Under the pieces are notes generated by a model that worked only from the letters and a program-made list of their open reading frames with translations, searched no databases and was not told the origin of the DNA. Of a stretch of DNA of 64,000 bases, positions 27,026 through 35,534 are shown piece after piece. Source of the stretch: JACOTK01 sp963743945 (GTDB lineage Bacteria; Actinomycetota; Acidimicrobiia; Acidimicrobiales; CADCSY01); contig CAVURO010000003.1 of the NCBI GenBank assembly GCA_963743945.1, positions 1-64,000 on the forward strand. Reading direction: 5' to 3'. The translations under genes were made by a program, and so were the position numbers. Position 1 is the first letter of the stretch, and each line of letters starts with the position of its first letter.

Positions 27026-27952
27026 CTAGTAGCGCTGACGCACGCGGCGGACAAAGCGCTCGGCGACGATGTTGAGGCCGAGGGTGATGCAGAAGAGGAG
27101 CAAGCCCACGAAGAACAAGCTCTGGAAGGCGTTGCCCGAGCCGGTCACCTGGTCGGTGCCCGACGCGAGCGCCGCCATGGCAGCGGTCATGGTCTGGCCC
27201 GGCCCCAACACGTCGGTGGTGAACCGGGAACCACCGGTCCCCCCTGCCGCGATCGCCACCACCATGGTCTCACCGATGGCACGAGAGACCGCGACGATGA
27301 ACGCTGCGACCAGGCCCGACACCGCGGCGGGGATGACCACGCGAATCGAGGTCGTGACCTTCCTGGCGCCGAGCCCGTAGGAAGCCTCTCGTAGTGCCTG
27401 GGGCACCGCGCGCATCGCGTCCTCGGAGATCGAGGCCACGAGCGGCACGGTCAGCACGCCCACCCCGATTCCGGCTGCGACAAGATTGAACAGGGTTCCG
27501 TCGAAGAATCGACGGACCAACTCGGGCGACACCCACGTCAGGGCGAACACGCCGACCACCACGCTGGGGATGCCGGCGAGCATCTCGAGCGCCGGCTTCA
27601 ACACGCGTCGCGTCTTCGGCCGGGCGTACTCGGCGAGATAGATCGCCGTCCCCAGGCCCAGGGGAACGGCGAGCATCATGCCGATGATGGTGACCAACAA
27701 CGAGCCGACCACGATGGTCTTCACGTCGAAGAACCCTCGGCGGGGAAACCACCCACCGGTGCTCCAGAGGGCAGACAGGTCGACGCTGTTGACGAACGAG
27801 GTCGCCTCGCTCACCAACGAGACCACGATCAGTCCGCTGATGACGAGGGAAAGCGCTGCCGCACCGAAGAACGCGGCGCGCACCACCGACTCGGTTCGCA
27901 TACGACGAGGATCGCCGTACAGGTCGTGCACACCCAGAGCCGAACCCTTCAA
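27026..27952 (-). CDS. pstC: Phosphate ABC transporter permease PstC
   Basis: A permease of up to 308 residues with six helices (for example AAFFGAAALSLVISGLIVVS and IVVGSLLVTIIGMMLAVPLG). It has the EDAMRAVPQALREASYGLGA coupling loop and VSRAIGETMVVAIAAG. The first 17 residues are doubtful: the longest frame begins at TTG 27952, a GTG occurs at 27931 and ATG at 27901, and none has a proper RBS. A strong terminator-like hairpin separates it from pstS, which may lower permease expression relative to the binding protein. Confidence 0.93.
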   Translation of the reverse strand: MKGSALGVHDLYGDPRRMRTESVVRAAFFGAAALSLVISGLIVVSLVSEATSFVNSVDLSALWSTGGWFPRRGFFDVKTIVVGSLLVTIIGMMLAVPLGLGTAIYLAEYARPKTRRVLKPALEMLAGIPSVVVGVFALTWVSPELVRRFFDGTLFNLVAAGIGVGVLTVPLVASISEDAMRAVPQALREASYGLGARKVTTSIRVVIPAAVSGLVAAFIVAVSRAIGETMVVAIAAGGTGGSRFTTDVLGPGQTMTAAMAALASGTDQVTGSGNAFQSLFFVGLLLFCITLGLNIVAERFVRRVRQRY

Positions 27953-28052
27953 CTCCCCATCACCGGCCCATCATCTCCCTTCTCGACTTCCTTCGCGACT
28001 TCCCGCTCGCCGCCCACTTCTCGACGCTCAACTCTCAACTCTTACCGCCGCA

Positions 28053-28090
28053 GAAAAACAATGGAGGGGGTCGTTATCGACCCCCTCCAT
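28053..28090 (-). terminator. Intra-operon terminator/attenuator after pstS
   Basis: A perfect 13-bp stem (ATGGAGGGGGTCG / CGACCCCCTCCAT, 28061-28090) with a 4-base loop is followed on the minus strand by TGTTTTT. It begins about ten bases after the pstS stop and looks like a classic intrinsic terminator. It would make pstS the most abundant product of the operon. Confidence 0.85.
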
Positions 28091-28100
28091 CAAGCATGGC

Positions 28101-29168
28101 CTATTCGGCGCTCACCGCTGAACCTGCGGTGCGTGCCTTCCAGGTTGCCGCGGTCTCGGCGAGCTGATCCTCGGGGAGATCCACATAGCCGGCTGGCCCG
28201 ACCTCGTCGATGCCGTCACCCAGGTAGAAGTCCACAAAGGAGGAGAGGACCTCGCTCGACTCCGCCTTCGCCTTGTTCACGTAGATGTAGAGCGACCGAG
28301 CGATCGGATACGACCCGTCGGCGATCGTCTCGGTGCTTGGGGCCACACAGCCCTCCCCACCGTCGATCTCCAAGGTCCGGATACGGTCGGCTTCCCCGGC
28401 GGCAAAGGCAAAGCCCACCCAGCCGAAAGATCCGGTGTCACCCTCGATGCCCTGCATGATGACGTTGTCGTTCGCCGAGCTCTGGTAATCGTTGCGGGTC
28501 GTCTTGACCTTGTCCTCGGTGAGCTTGCCCGCCGCGACTCGATCCTTGGCGATGCCCTCGAGAGCGATCTCGATGAACGAGTCGTAGGTGCCCGACTCCT
28601 CGCCGGGAGCCGTCATGACCAGATCCACGTCGGGCATCTTGGTCGTCGACCCCAGCTCCGTGGCGAGGGCCTGGGCATCGGACCACTTCTTGAAGCCGAC
28701 CGACTCGGGCCCGGCAAGGGCATAGAGATCTTCGAAGTTCAGGCAGCTCACCGCTTCGTTCTCCGGTGAGGTCATCACGGTGATGCCGTCGAAGGCGACC
28801 TTGAGCTCGATGAACTCGATGTCCTTGGCCTTGCAGGCGTCGGCCTCCTCGGCCTTGATGGGCCGCGAGGCATCGGAGATGTCGGTCTCACCGGCGCAGA
28901 AGCGCTTGAAGCCGTCCCCCGTGCCGGGTCCGTCCACCACGAGCTCGACGTCGGGCGCCTCCTCCTTGAAGAGCTCGGCAACAGCCGAGGAGATGGGCTC
29001 GACGGTCGACGATCCGGAGATCACGATCTTGCCGGTCAGGTCCTTGTCCGCGGAAGCGGCGTCGTCGTCATCGTCACCGCACGCGGCGGCCAGCAACGCC
29101 AGGGAGAGCACCACGACCGGCACTCGCATCCTTCTCCGCCGTGCAACCTGCAGCGTTGATCCACTCAA
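28101..29168 (-). CDS. pstS: Phosphate-binding lipoprotein PstS
   Basis: A 355-residue lipoprotein. The n-region is basic (VARRRRMRV), the h-region VVVLSLALLAAAC ends in a lipobox whose Cys is followed by an Asp-rich linker. The binding domain starts TGKIVISGSSTVEPISSAV, containing the SSTV phosphate-contact loop, and further contacts include the GTGDGFKRFCAGETDISDASRP segment in parts. I prefer TTG 29168 as start because AGGAGG lies seven bases upstream; ATG 29129 would still leave a signal peptide. It delivers phosphate to PstCA. A PHO box lies about 87 bp upstream. Confidence 0.95.
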   Translation of the reverse strand: MSGSTLQVARRRRMRVPVVVLSLALLAAACGDDDDDAASADKDLTGKIVISGSSTVEPISSAVAELFKEEAPDVELVVDGPGTGDGFKRFCAGETDISDASRPIKAEEADACKAKDIEFIELKVAFDGITVMTSPENEAVSCLNFEDLYALAGPESVGFKKWSDAQALATELGSTTKMPDVDLVMTAPGEESGTYDSFIEIALEGIAKDRVAAGKLTEDKVKTTRNDYQSSANDNVIMQGIEGDTGSFGWVGFAFAAGEADRIRTLEIDGGEGCVAPSTETIADGSYPIARSLYIYVNKAKAESSEVLSSFVDFYLGDGIDEVGPAGYVDLPEDQLAETAATWKARTAGSAVSAE

Positions 29169-29254
29169 TGTTCGTCCTCCTGATCGATCAAAGGCCAAGG
29201 CTCGGATCCCTGACCATTGGCACCTTAGGAGTGTCGGATGGCCGTCGCGCAGCC

Positions 29255-29276
29255 CTCAGGTGAACGGAAGGTGAAC
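29255..29276 (-). promoter_or_regulatory. PHO box upstream of pstS
   Basis: On the minus strand two adjacent 11-bp direct repeats, GTTCACCTTCC (29266-29276) and GTTCACCTGAG (29255-29265), match the actinobacterial PhoP/RegX3 box, whose core is GTTCACC repeated every 11 bp. It faces pstS, and regX3 lies in the same cluster. Binding by this RegX3 is inferred. Confidence 0.8.
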
Positions 29277-29348
29277 GGAAGAGGAAGCAGAGGCAAACCA
29301 TTGCCGACCATCCGGTCAACAGGCCATGAACGTCCCGGCGGACGACGA

Positions 29349-31904
29349 TCAGTTACCCTGCGGGGCGTCGAGGAAGGACCAGAGCACCTCGCGGTCCTGG
29401 TCGTTGGTGAGTCGCGTCGCCGCCTTGTCCGGAGCCAGCCAGCGGTGCTCGTCGACCTCGTTGTTCGCCCTGAACGCCCCCGAACGCACCGTCATGGCCC
29501 AGTAGCGAACCTCCTTTGGGCGGCCCTTGTCGTCCTCGTAGGCGGTGGTGGCCAACTCGTCGCCAAGTGCGCACACGTAACCCGTCTCCTCCTCGACCTC
29601 GCGCAGCGCGCACACCTCGAAGGCCTCACCCGGCTCGCACTTGCCCTTCGGAAAAGACCAGTCGTCATACCGGGGCCGATGGACAACCAGCACCTCGACC
29701 AGACCCGATTCACCGTCGCGCCACACCACGCCCCCTGCGGCGTGCACACGCAACGGCGAGGGACGCGAAGCCACCGGCTCCACGGGCTGGGCGCGCCCCG
29801 CCATGATGGCCTGGAGCCGGGCGTGGGTGTTCACGCCCTTGACCGTCGGCACCTTCGACCACGAACCATCACCATGCAACTCCCAGGCGAGCTCGTCATC
29901 GGCAAGATTGATGTCCAGCACCTCCTGCAACTGATCCTGCAGCGAGGGGGCGTCGACCGAGATGACCACCTCGACGCGGCGATCGAGGTTGCGCGGCATC
30001 AGGTCGGCCGAACCCAGGTAGTACGCAGGCACCCCAACGCCCTTGGCGTTCGCGAAGTAGTAGACCCGTGCGTGCTCCAGGAATCGCCCGACGATCGAAC
30101 GAACCCGAATGTTCTCCGAGAGACCGGGTACGCCCGGCCTCAGACAACAGATGCCTCGAACGACGAGGTCGATCTCCACCCCGGCGGTCGATGCCTCATA
30201 GAGGGCGTCGATCACCTCGGGGTCGACCAGGCTGTTCATCTTGGCCACGATCCGCCCACGGCCTGCAGGCATGGCCGCCTCATTGGCGATGAGGTCGAGC
30301 AGACGAGGGCGAAGTGCCCCGGGTGCGACGAGCAGGGTGCGAAAGCGCTCCTGGCGCCCGAATCCGGTCAGGTAGTTGAAGAGCTGGCTCAGGTCGGCCC
30401 CAACCTGGGGATCGCACGTCAGCAGCCCGATGTCCTCGTAGATGCGCGCCGTGCGCTCGTTGTAGTTGCCCGTGCCGACATGGCAGTAGCGGCGCAGGCC
30501 CTCGGGCTCCTGGCGCACGACGAGCATGGTCTTGCTGTGGGTCTTGAGTCCCACCAACCCGTAGACGACATGGACACCCGCCTCCTCGAGCGCTCGGGCC
30601 CAGGCGACGTTCGCCTGCTCGTCGAATCGAGCCTTGAGCTCGACCAGCGCCACAACCTGTTTGCCCCGCTCGGCAGCCCGGATCAGTGCCGCGACGATCG
30701 GACTGCTCGACGAGGTTCGATACAGGGTGATCTTGATCGCGAGCACATGGGGGTCGGCCGCCGCCTGACGGATGAACGCCGTCACCGACGTGGTGAAGGA
30801 GTCGTAGGGGTGGTGCACCAGCAGGTCGCCCTCACGAATGCACGCGAAGAGATCGACCGGTTCGTCATTGCCGCCGGCCAAACGGGACTGGGTCACCGAC
30901 TGATGAGGTGGATCCTTCAGATCGAAGCGCGGCAAGGACCAGAGCGCCCACAACCCTCCCAGGTCGAGTGGGCCGTTGAATCGGTAGACATCGTCGGGAA
31001 CCAGGCCGAGCTCCTGCACGAGCAGACGCACCATCTCGAGGTCCATCTCGTCATGGACCTCGAGTCGCACCGCCCGGCCGAACCTGCGGCGCCGCAATTC
31101 GATCTCGACGGCCTCGAGGAGGTCGTCGGCCTCTTCCTCCTCCAGGGTCAGGTCGCCGTTGCGGGTGACGCGAAACGCATGATGCCCGTCGATGAGCATG
31201 CCGGGGAAAAGCGCCCCGAGATGTCGACCCACGACCTCCTCGAGCGGAATCCATGCCTGGTTGTCGGGGAGACCCACGAAACGGGGCAGCAGGTCGGGAA
31301 CCTTGACGCGCGCAAACCGTCGACCACCGCCTGCGGGGTCACGAACCCACACACCGAGGTTCAGGGACAGGTTCGAGATGTAGGGGAACGGATGACCCGG
31401 ATCCATCGCCAGGGGCGTCAGGACGGGAAAGATCTCGTGATCGAACATGTCGGCGAGAAAGTGCCGATCGGGCTCGCCGAGGTCGTCCCAGGTCACCAGG
31501 TGGATGTCGGCGCCGGCCAGGGCAGGCTTCACCTCGTCGAGAAAGATCCGGCTCTGATGAGCCAGGAGGTTCTCCACACGGCTGCGGATCGCGAGGAGGT
31601 GCTCCTCGGGGCTGCGCCCGTCCACGGCCCCGAGACCGACCTCGGCGGCAACCTGATCCTTGAAACCCGCGACTCGCACCTGGAAGAACTCATCGAGGTT
31701 CTGACTGAAGATCGCCAGGAACTTCGCACGCTCCAGCAGCGGCACCGCCGGAGCGTCGGCCAACGAGAGCACTCTCGCGTTGAAGTCCAGCCATGCGAGC
31801 TCACGATCGATCAGCCGCGGGACACTTTCGCGACCGCTCGCCTCCCCCTGTGACGGGTGAGGACCCGTCGCGATGTAGGTCTCCAGGTCGTTCGTCAGCG
31901 ACAT
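29349..31904 (-). CDS. ppk1: Polyphosphate kinase PPK1 fused to a C-terminal Nudix hydrolase
   Basis: An 851-residue fusion. Residues about 28-700 are PPK1: RELAWLDFNARVL at the start, AKFLAIFSQNLDEFFQVRV, the phospho-histidine region GLKTHSKTMLVV followed by CHVGTGNYNERTARIYED, and the C-terminal DLMPRNLDRRVEV. PPK1 makes polyphosphate from ATP reversibly. Residues about 717-851 are a Nudix domain whose box runs about 754-776 (GKCEPGEAFEV, then REVEEETGY), preceded by WSFPKGK. In mycobacteria ppk1 and mutT1 are adjacent separate genes. The Nudix part could clean oxidised nucleotides or diphosphoinositol-like or alarmone products. It lies upstream of pstS in the same direction. Confidence 0.92.
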   Translation of the reverse strand: MSLTNDLETYIATGPHPSQGEASGRESVPRLIDRELAWLDFNARVLSLADAPAVPLLERAKFLAIFSQNLDEFFQVRVAGFKDQVAAEVGLGAVDGRSPEEHLLAIRSRVENLLAHQSRIFLDEVKPALAGADIHLVTWDDLGEPDRHFLADMFDHEIFPVLTPLAMDPGHPFPYISNLSLNLGVWVRDPAGGGRRFARVKVPDLLPRFVGLPDNQAWIPLEEVVGRHLGALFPGMLIDGHHAFRVTRNGDLTLEEEEADDLLEAVEIELRRRRFGRAVRLEVHDEMDLEMVRLLVQELGLVPDDVYRFNGPLDLGGLWALWSLPRFDLKDPPHQSVTQSRLAGGNDEPVDLFACIREGDLLVHHPYDSFTTSVTAFIRQAAADPHVLAIKITLYRTSSSSPIVAALIRAAERGKQVVALVELKARFDEQANVAWARALEEAGVHVVYGLVGLKTHSKTMLVVRQEPEGLRRYCHVGTGNYNERTARIYEDIGLLTCDPQVGADLSQLFNYLTGFGRQERFRTLLVAPGALRPRLLDLIANEAAMPAGRGRIVAKMNSLVDPEVIDALYEASTAGVEIDLVVRGICCLRPGVPGLSENIRVRSIVGRFLEHARVYYFANAKGVGVPAYYLGSADLMPRNLDRRVEVVISVDAPSLQDQLQEVLDINLADDELAWELHGDGSWSKVPTVKGVNTHARLQAIMAGRAQPVEPVASRPSPLRVHAAGGVVWRDGESGLVEVLVVHRPRYDDWSFPKGKCEPGEAFEVCALREVEEETGYVCALGDELATTAYEDDKGRPKEVRYWAMTVRSGAFRANNEVDEHRWLAPDKAATRLTNDQDREVLWSFLDAPQGN

Positions 31905-31965
31905 GGCACCCGACACCTGTGGCACCTCAACGGGGCGATCGAGCGGCGGCGCATGCCCGCATCCT

Positions 31966-32265
31966 TCAGGAGCGATAGCCGGGGTCGGCGCTCGCCTGAT
32001 CATCGGGCTGCCCGAGATCCCACTCCAGCGACAGGTTGATGCGCTCCGCGTCACGCACCACTCGTTCACGGTTCCGGCGGAACTGAGGATCATGCGGGGG
32101 CAGGAACAGGAGGCGAGCGAGCACGCGCTGACGAAAGTGATCGATGAGCGCCTGGTCGCCGAACTGAGCATGCACTTCCCAGTGGGGGGCCACCGGGCCC
32201 ATGTACACGATGCGGGCGTGGCCCTGTGGGGCAGGTGACTCGGAAATCGGACTGGGGTCGGACAT
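31966..32265 (-). CDS. Conserved-looking 99-aa protein upstream of ppk1
   Basis: A 99-residue soluble protein (ATG 32265) with a compact hydrophilic composition: HARIVYMGPVAPHWEVH near residue 17, then LIDHFRQRVLARLLFLPPHD and FRRNRERVVRDAERINLSL. It has no membrane segment or recognised motif. The gene is 61 bp upstream of ppk1 on the same strand, so it may share that operon. I do not recognise the family. The dense charged/aromatic pattern and clean frame suggest a real gene. Confidence 0.55.
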   Translation of the reverse strand: MSDPSPISESPAPQGHARIVYMGPVAPHWEVHAQFGDQALIDHFRQRVLARLLFLPPHDPQFRRNRERVVRDAERINLSLEWDLGQPDDQASADPGYRS

Positions 32266-32311
32266 CGCTCAAGCTCCTGGGATCTTCAAATCGTCGGCGG
32301 AACGCTCCAGA

Positions 32312-33646
32312 CTACCCGCCCGATCGCTCCACTCCCCGTGAGCCCAGTTCGGCCTCGGTCGTGACCACCTCACCGTTGCGCTCGTAGCGAATCTCCACCT
32401 TGTCACCGGGCTTCATCCCCCCGATGATCTCGACCACCTCCGACGCCGTCCTGACGGTCTTTCCACCGAGACCGATGATCACGTCGCCGGGCTCGAGTCC
32501 TGCCTGATCCGCAGCGGTACCGGCGAAGACCTGGCGAATGAACGCACCGGAGTCCTGCTTGATGCCCAACTGCTCGATGACCGCCGGCCGTACCTGGCCG
32601 AGGTCAGCGGCGGAGACGCCGAGCAGAGCCCGTCCCCGCACCTCACCGCCCCCTGCCTTGAGGTCGGCGATGATCGGCTCGATGTCGTCGATCGGAATCG
32701 AGAACCCGATGTTCTCGGCCGGCGAGGCGATGGCCGTGTTGACACCGATGACCTCGCCCGCCGCGTTCACCAGCGGCCCACCGGAGTTGCCGGGATTGAT
32801 GGCGGCATCCGTCTGAATCAGGTTCTCGAGCATCTCACCGTTGTTCGCCTCGATCGACCGGCCCAGGGCCGACACGATCCCAGAGGTCACCGTCGGCGTC
32901 TCGCCGAGATCGAAGGCGTTGCCCACCGCGACAACGTCGTCGCCTACCTGCAGCGACGCCGACCTGCCGAGGACCACCGTCCTCAGTCCATCGGCGTCGC
33001 GAATCTGCAAGAGGGCGACGTCCTTGGACGGTACGCTGCCCAACAGGTCCGCCGTCCTGGTCGTGCCGTCGTCGAGGGTGACCGTGAGGCGGGTGGCGCC
33101 GTTGACGACATGGGCGTTGGTGAGCACCAGACCGTCGGCCTGGATGATCATCCCGCTGCCCGATCCCGTCTCGGTCTTGATCGCCACGACGCCGGGTTGC
33201 ACGGCGGCAAGCACGCCTTGGATGTCGAGGGCCTTACCGCTGCGGACCAGGTTCGGTCGTTGGACCGCCGCCGACCCGGCGTTGACGGTCGCGCCACCGT
33301 CGTCGTCGTCGAGCAAAGCCACCAGGCTGCCGGCGACGATCGAGGCAACCAGGGCTCCGACCAGGGCTCCGATCAGAGCGGGACGCCACACCGATGTTGA
33401 CGATCGTGGGGCGGAGACATCGCCGGAAGCGGAGACATCGCCGGACGCGGCGGCTGGGGTCACAACCGGCTCCTGCTGCCCGTCTGTCCGGTCCGGCCCG
33501 ATCGCCGGCCTCGGGTCGTTCGTCAGGCCCTGATCGGTGGACGGGCCGGGGGGTTCGAGCGGCGCCTGTTCACCCAGCCAGACCGGACGCTCGGGCTCCT
33601 CTGCTCCCAAGGTCGTTCCCTCGCCGTGCTCGCCGAGCTCTTCCAT
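32312..33646 (-). CDS. HtrA/DegP-like serine protease with PDZ domain (intact)
   Basis: A 444-residue membrane protease. It has an acidic, proline-rich cytoplasmic part of about 85 residues, a membrane helix (LIGALVGALVASIVAGSLVA), the triad residues in LVLTNAHVV, SKDVALLQI and NPGNSGGPL, and a PDZ domain from about 345 (TAADQAGLEPGDVIIGLGG). These proteins police exported proteins. The start (ATG 33646) has GAGGAGG eight bases upstream, which excludes the longer frame to 33706. It is the second HtrA in the window and, unlike that at 16736, unbroken. A 21-bp direct repeat lies just upstream. Confidence 0.9.
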   Translation of the reverse strand: MEELGEHGEGTTLGAEEPERPVWLGEQAPLEPPGPSTDQGLTNDPRPAIGPDRTDGQQEPVVTPAAASGDVSASGDVSAPRSSTSVWRPALIGALVGALVASIVAGSLVALLDDDDGGATVNAGSAAVQRPNLVRSGKALDIQGVLAAVQPGVVAIKTETGSGSGMIIQADGLVLTNAHVVNGATRLTVTLDDGTTRTADLLGSVPSKDVALLQIRDADGLRTVVLGRSASLQVGDDVVAVGNAFDLGETPTVTSGIVSALGRSIEANNGEMLENLIQTDAAINPGNSGGPLVNAAGEVIGVNTAIASPAENIGFSIPIDDIEPIIADLKAGGGEVRGRALLGVSAADLGQVRPAVIEQLGIKQDSGAFIRQVFAGTAADQAGLEPGDVIIGLGGKTVRTASEVVEIIGGMKPGDKVEIRYERNGEVVTTEAELGSRGVERSGG

Positions 33647-33665
33647 CCTGTCGGCCTCCTCGTTC

Positions 33666-33707
33666 GCAGCTGTCCTGAGAGTCTTCGCAGCTGTCCTGAG
33701 AGTCAAC
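33666..33707 (-). repeat. 21-bp direct repeat upstream of htrA
   Basis: GCAGCTGTCCTGAGAGTC followed by TTC or AAC occurs at 33666-33686 and 33687-33707 (19 of 21 bases equal). It ends 20 bp before the htrA start on the minus strand and lies between htrA and the divergent whiB gene. Position and two-helical-turn spacing suggest a regulator site, or simply a duplication. Confidence 0.6.
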
Positions 33708-33792
33708 GTCGCAACGATCGCCGGAGTTCCCCGAAATGGAGCGGGAACCTTTTCACGATCCAGGACGTCTTAGCAGGGGACAGGAGGAATCG

Positions 33793-34053
33793 ATGGACAA
33801 CAACTGGATGCAGACCGCACTGTGTCGGGAGCAACCCCCCAGCCATTTCTTTCCAAGTGACGGCGTCGGCGTCGAGGTGGCTCGTCGCCTCTGCGCAAGC
33901 TGCCCGGTCAAGGAACCGTGCCTGGAATACGCACTGGTGGAGCGGATCGACCACGGCGTGTGGGGTGGCACGTCCGAACGGGAACGCCGCCGCATTCTTC
34001 GCAGCCGCAGGATCGCTGCGCTCGCCGAGCCCGTCGGGGTCGTCACGCACTGA
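33793..34053 (+). CDS. WhiB-family iron-sulfur transcription regulator
   Basis: An 86-residue protein starting at ATG 33793, six bases after AGGAGG. Four cysteines in the WhiB pattern (ALCREQ, then LCASCPVKEPC) would bind a [4Fe-4S] cluster, and the family turn GVWGGTSERERRRILR follows, with a basic C-terminal DNA-binding segment. WhiB proteins bind the primary sigma factor and act as redox-linked activators. It is divergent from htrA and convergent with the anti-sigma gene. Which WhiB class it belongs to cannot be settled by eye; the short length suits WhiB1/WhiB2-like. Confidence 0.93.
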   Translation: MDNNWMQTALCREQPPSHFFPSDGVGVEVARRLCASCPVKEPCLEYALVERIDHGVWGGTSERERRRILRSRRIAALAEPVGVVTH

Positions 34054-34056
34054 TCG

Positions 34057-35010
34057 TCAACCGGCGAGGTGCAGCCCTTCGAGCGCACGATCCGCGAAGC
34101 GACGCAGACGCTGCACGTTCGAGAGCGATCGCGGCCCGGGAAACGAGCGCACTGCCTCGAGAACCGCATCACCGGGCTCATCGCCGATTGCGGTGATCAC
34201 GACTCCCTGGTGTTCGGTCACCACCACCCGGCCCGCGATCACGGGGCCCTCCCAACGCCAACCCTCGTCGTCGCCGATCACGACCCTCGTCCCACCCGCG
34301 GGCAGTGCCCCATCGTCGATGTGGCCCTCCTCCTCGAAGATCGACATTCCCAGGCCGGCCTTGCGGTACACGAGGTGCACGCCGCCGGGCAGGTCGAATG
34401 CCTCGACCAGGGTGTAGCCACCCGCAAGGGTCGGTGGCGCCTGGTAGGGAGCCGCCAACCGGGCGGCGTCAACCGTCGGCAACCTGTCGGCAGTGGACGT
34501 CGGCGCTGCTGCAAGGGCTTTGGGCATCGTGAACGGAGCGGTGTCCTCTCGCAACGACCCCGAACCGACGAGGGCGACAACGGCGTCCGCATGCTGTCGG
34601 GATGCAAGGGGGACCTGCGTGGGGGAATCGCTCGACGCGGCATTGCTCGAGACCATCGCGACCACCACCAGGATCGCCGCGGCCACCGCGGCATTGGCGA
34701 TGGGCACGCGCCTGCCTCGAGACCTGCTCCGAGCCGACGCCAGTTCGACGACCTCGGCGTCGCCCTGGCCCACCGGCCCTGTCGCGTCGTCGAACAGGTG
34801 GCCGAGAAACCGGGTCGGCGGCTCAACGGCCGGCAACTGCCGCAACGCCCGGCGCGCCATGCGAATCTCGTCGAGCTCGATCGCACACCGCGGGCACCAG
34901 CTCAGATGCTCCTGCACCAAGGCCCGTTCGGTGGCCTCGAGCTCCCCGTCGATCAACCCCGAGAGGAGATCGCCGAGGTGCTCGCCGTCCCGGCTTGGCC
35001 CGAGGCTCAT
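34057..35010 (-). CDS. Zinc-finger anti-sigma factor (ZAS type), single-pass
   Basis: A 317-residue protein whose N-terminus carries GEHLGDLLSGLIDGEL, then VQEHLSWCPRCAIELDEI, the HxxxCxxC zinc motif of ZAS anti-sigmas. A membrane helix (VPIANAAVAAAILVVVAMVSS) at about 100-120 and an extracytoplasmic domain of about 190 residues follow (with HLVYRKAGLGMSIFEEEG). It would sequester the sigma factor encoded directly upstream. The ATG at 35010 overlaps the sigma stop by 4 bp (ATGA), so expression is coupled. Redox control through the zinc site is plausible by analogy. Confidence 0.88.
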   Translation of the reverse strand: MSLGPSRDGEHLGDLLSGLIDGELEATERALVQEHLSWCPRCAIELDEIRMARRALRQLPAVEPPTRFLGHLFDDATGPVGQGDAEVVELASARSRSRGRRVPIANAAVAAAILVVVAMVSSNAASSDSPTQVPLASRQHADAVVALVGSGSLREDTAPFTMPKALAAAPTSTADRLPTVDAARLAAPYQAPPTLAGGYTLVEAFDLPGGVHLVYRKAGLGMSIFEEEGHIDDGALPAGGTRVVIGDDEGWRWEGPVIAGRVVVTEHQGVVITAIGDEPGDAVLEAVRSFPGPRSLSNVQRLRRFADRALEGLHLAG

Positions 35011-35534
35011 GTCAGAGCCTTTCGCAGTGCCGTTCGCCCTCGGTGGATTCGGCTTCGCACCGTCCCGACCGGCACGCCGAGCTCCTCGGCGATCTCCTCG
35101 TAGGTGAGCCCCACCACATCACACAGGACAACAGCGAGGCGGAACTCCTCGGGCAGTCGGAGCAATGCCTGCTGGAGGTCGTCGGACAACGATCCCTCGG
35201 CGATCTCCGATTCGACGTCGTGCGGACTCGGGATCTCCGCCACCTTGTCGCCGTAGCTTTCGGTGGGGCGGCGGCGGCGGCGGCGCACGTCGTCGAGAAA
35301 GGCGTTGGTGGCGATGCGGCTCAACCAAGCCTCCATCGAGCCGGGGCGGTAGGCCTCGAGACCCTTGCGAGCCCGAAGCAACACCTCTTGAACCAGATCC
35401 TGTGCATCAGCGTGATTCCCTGTCAGTCGGTACGCCACGGTGTAGATGAAGCGCCCGTGGCTTCGGGCGACCTCCTCCCACGTGGGGACTGCTGGGGAAA
35501 CGCCGTCAGCGGGCGTTGAGTTCCCGATGATCAG
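35007..35534 (-). CDS. ECF RNA polymerase sigma factor, apparent CTG start
   Basis: A 175-residue ECF sigma factor. Region 2 reads EEVARSHGRFIYTVAYRLTG, AQDLVQEVLLRARKGL and WLSRIATNAFLDDVRRR; region 4 reads LPEEFRLAVVLCDVVGLTY, then EEIAEELGVPVGTVRSRIHR. GTG 35438 is the first usual start but would cut off the beginning of region 2. Upstream to the stop at the tatA end there is no ATG, GTG or TTG, only CTG 35534, which overlaps the tatA TGA as CTGA. I annotate that CTG. The partner anti-sigma follows directly. SigE-like function in envelope stress fits the neighbouring htrA and tatA. Confidence 0.85.
   Translation of the reverse strand: MIIGNSTPADGVSPAVPTWEEVARSHGRFIYTVAYRLTGNHADAQDLVQEVLLRARKGLEAYRPGSMEAWLSRIATNAFLDDVRRRRRRPTESYGDKVAEIPSPHDVESEIAEGSLSDDLQQALLRLPEEFRLAVVLCDVVGLTYEEIAEELGVPVGTVRSRIHRGRTALRKALT

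Noticed and set aside
29238..31853. An 871-codon plus-strand ORF antisense to ppk1
   Set aside because: Its sequence is the mirror of a recognised PPK1-Nudix gene and shows no domain; GC-rich codon bias keeps the antisense frame open.
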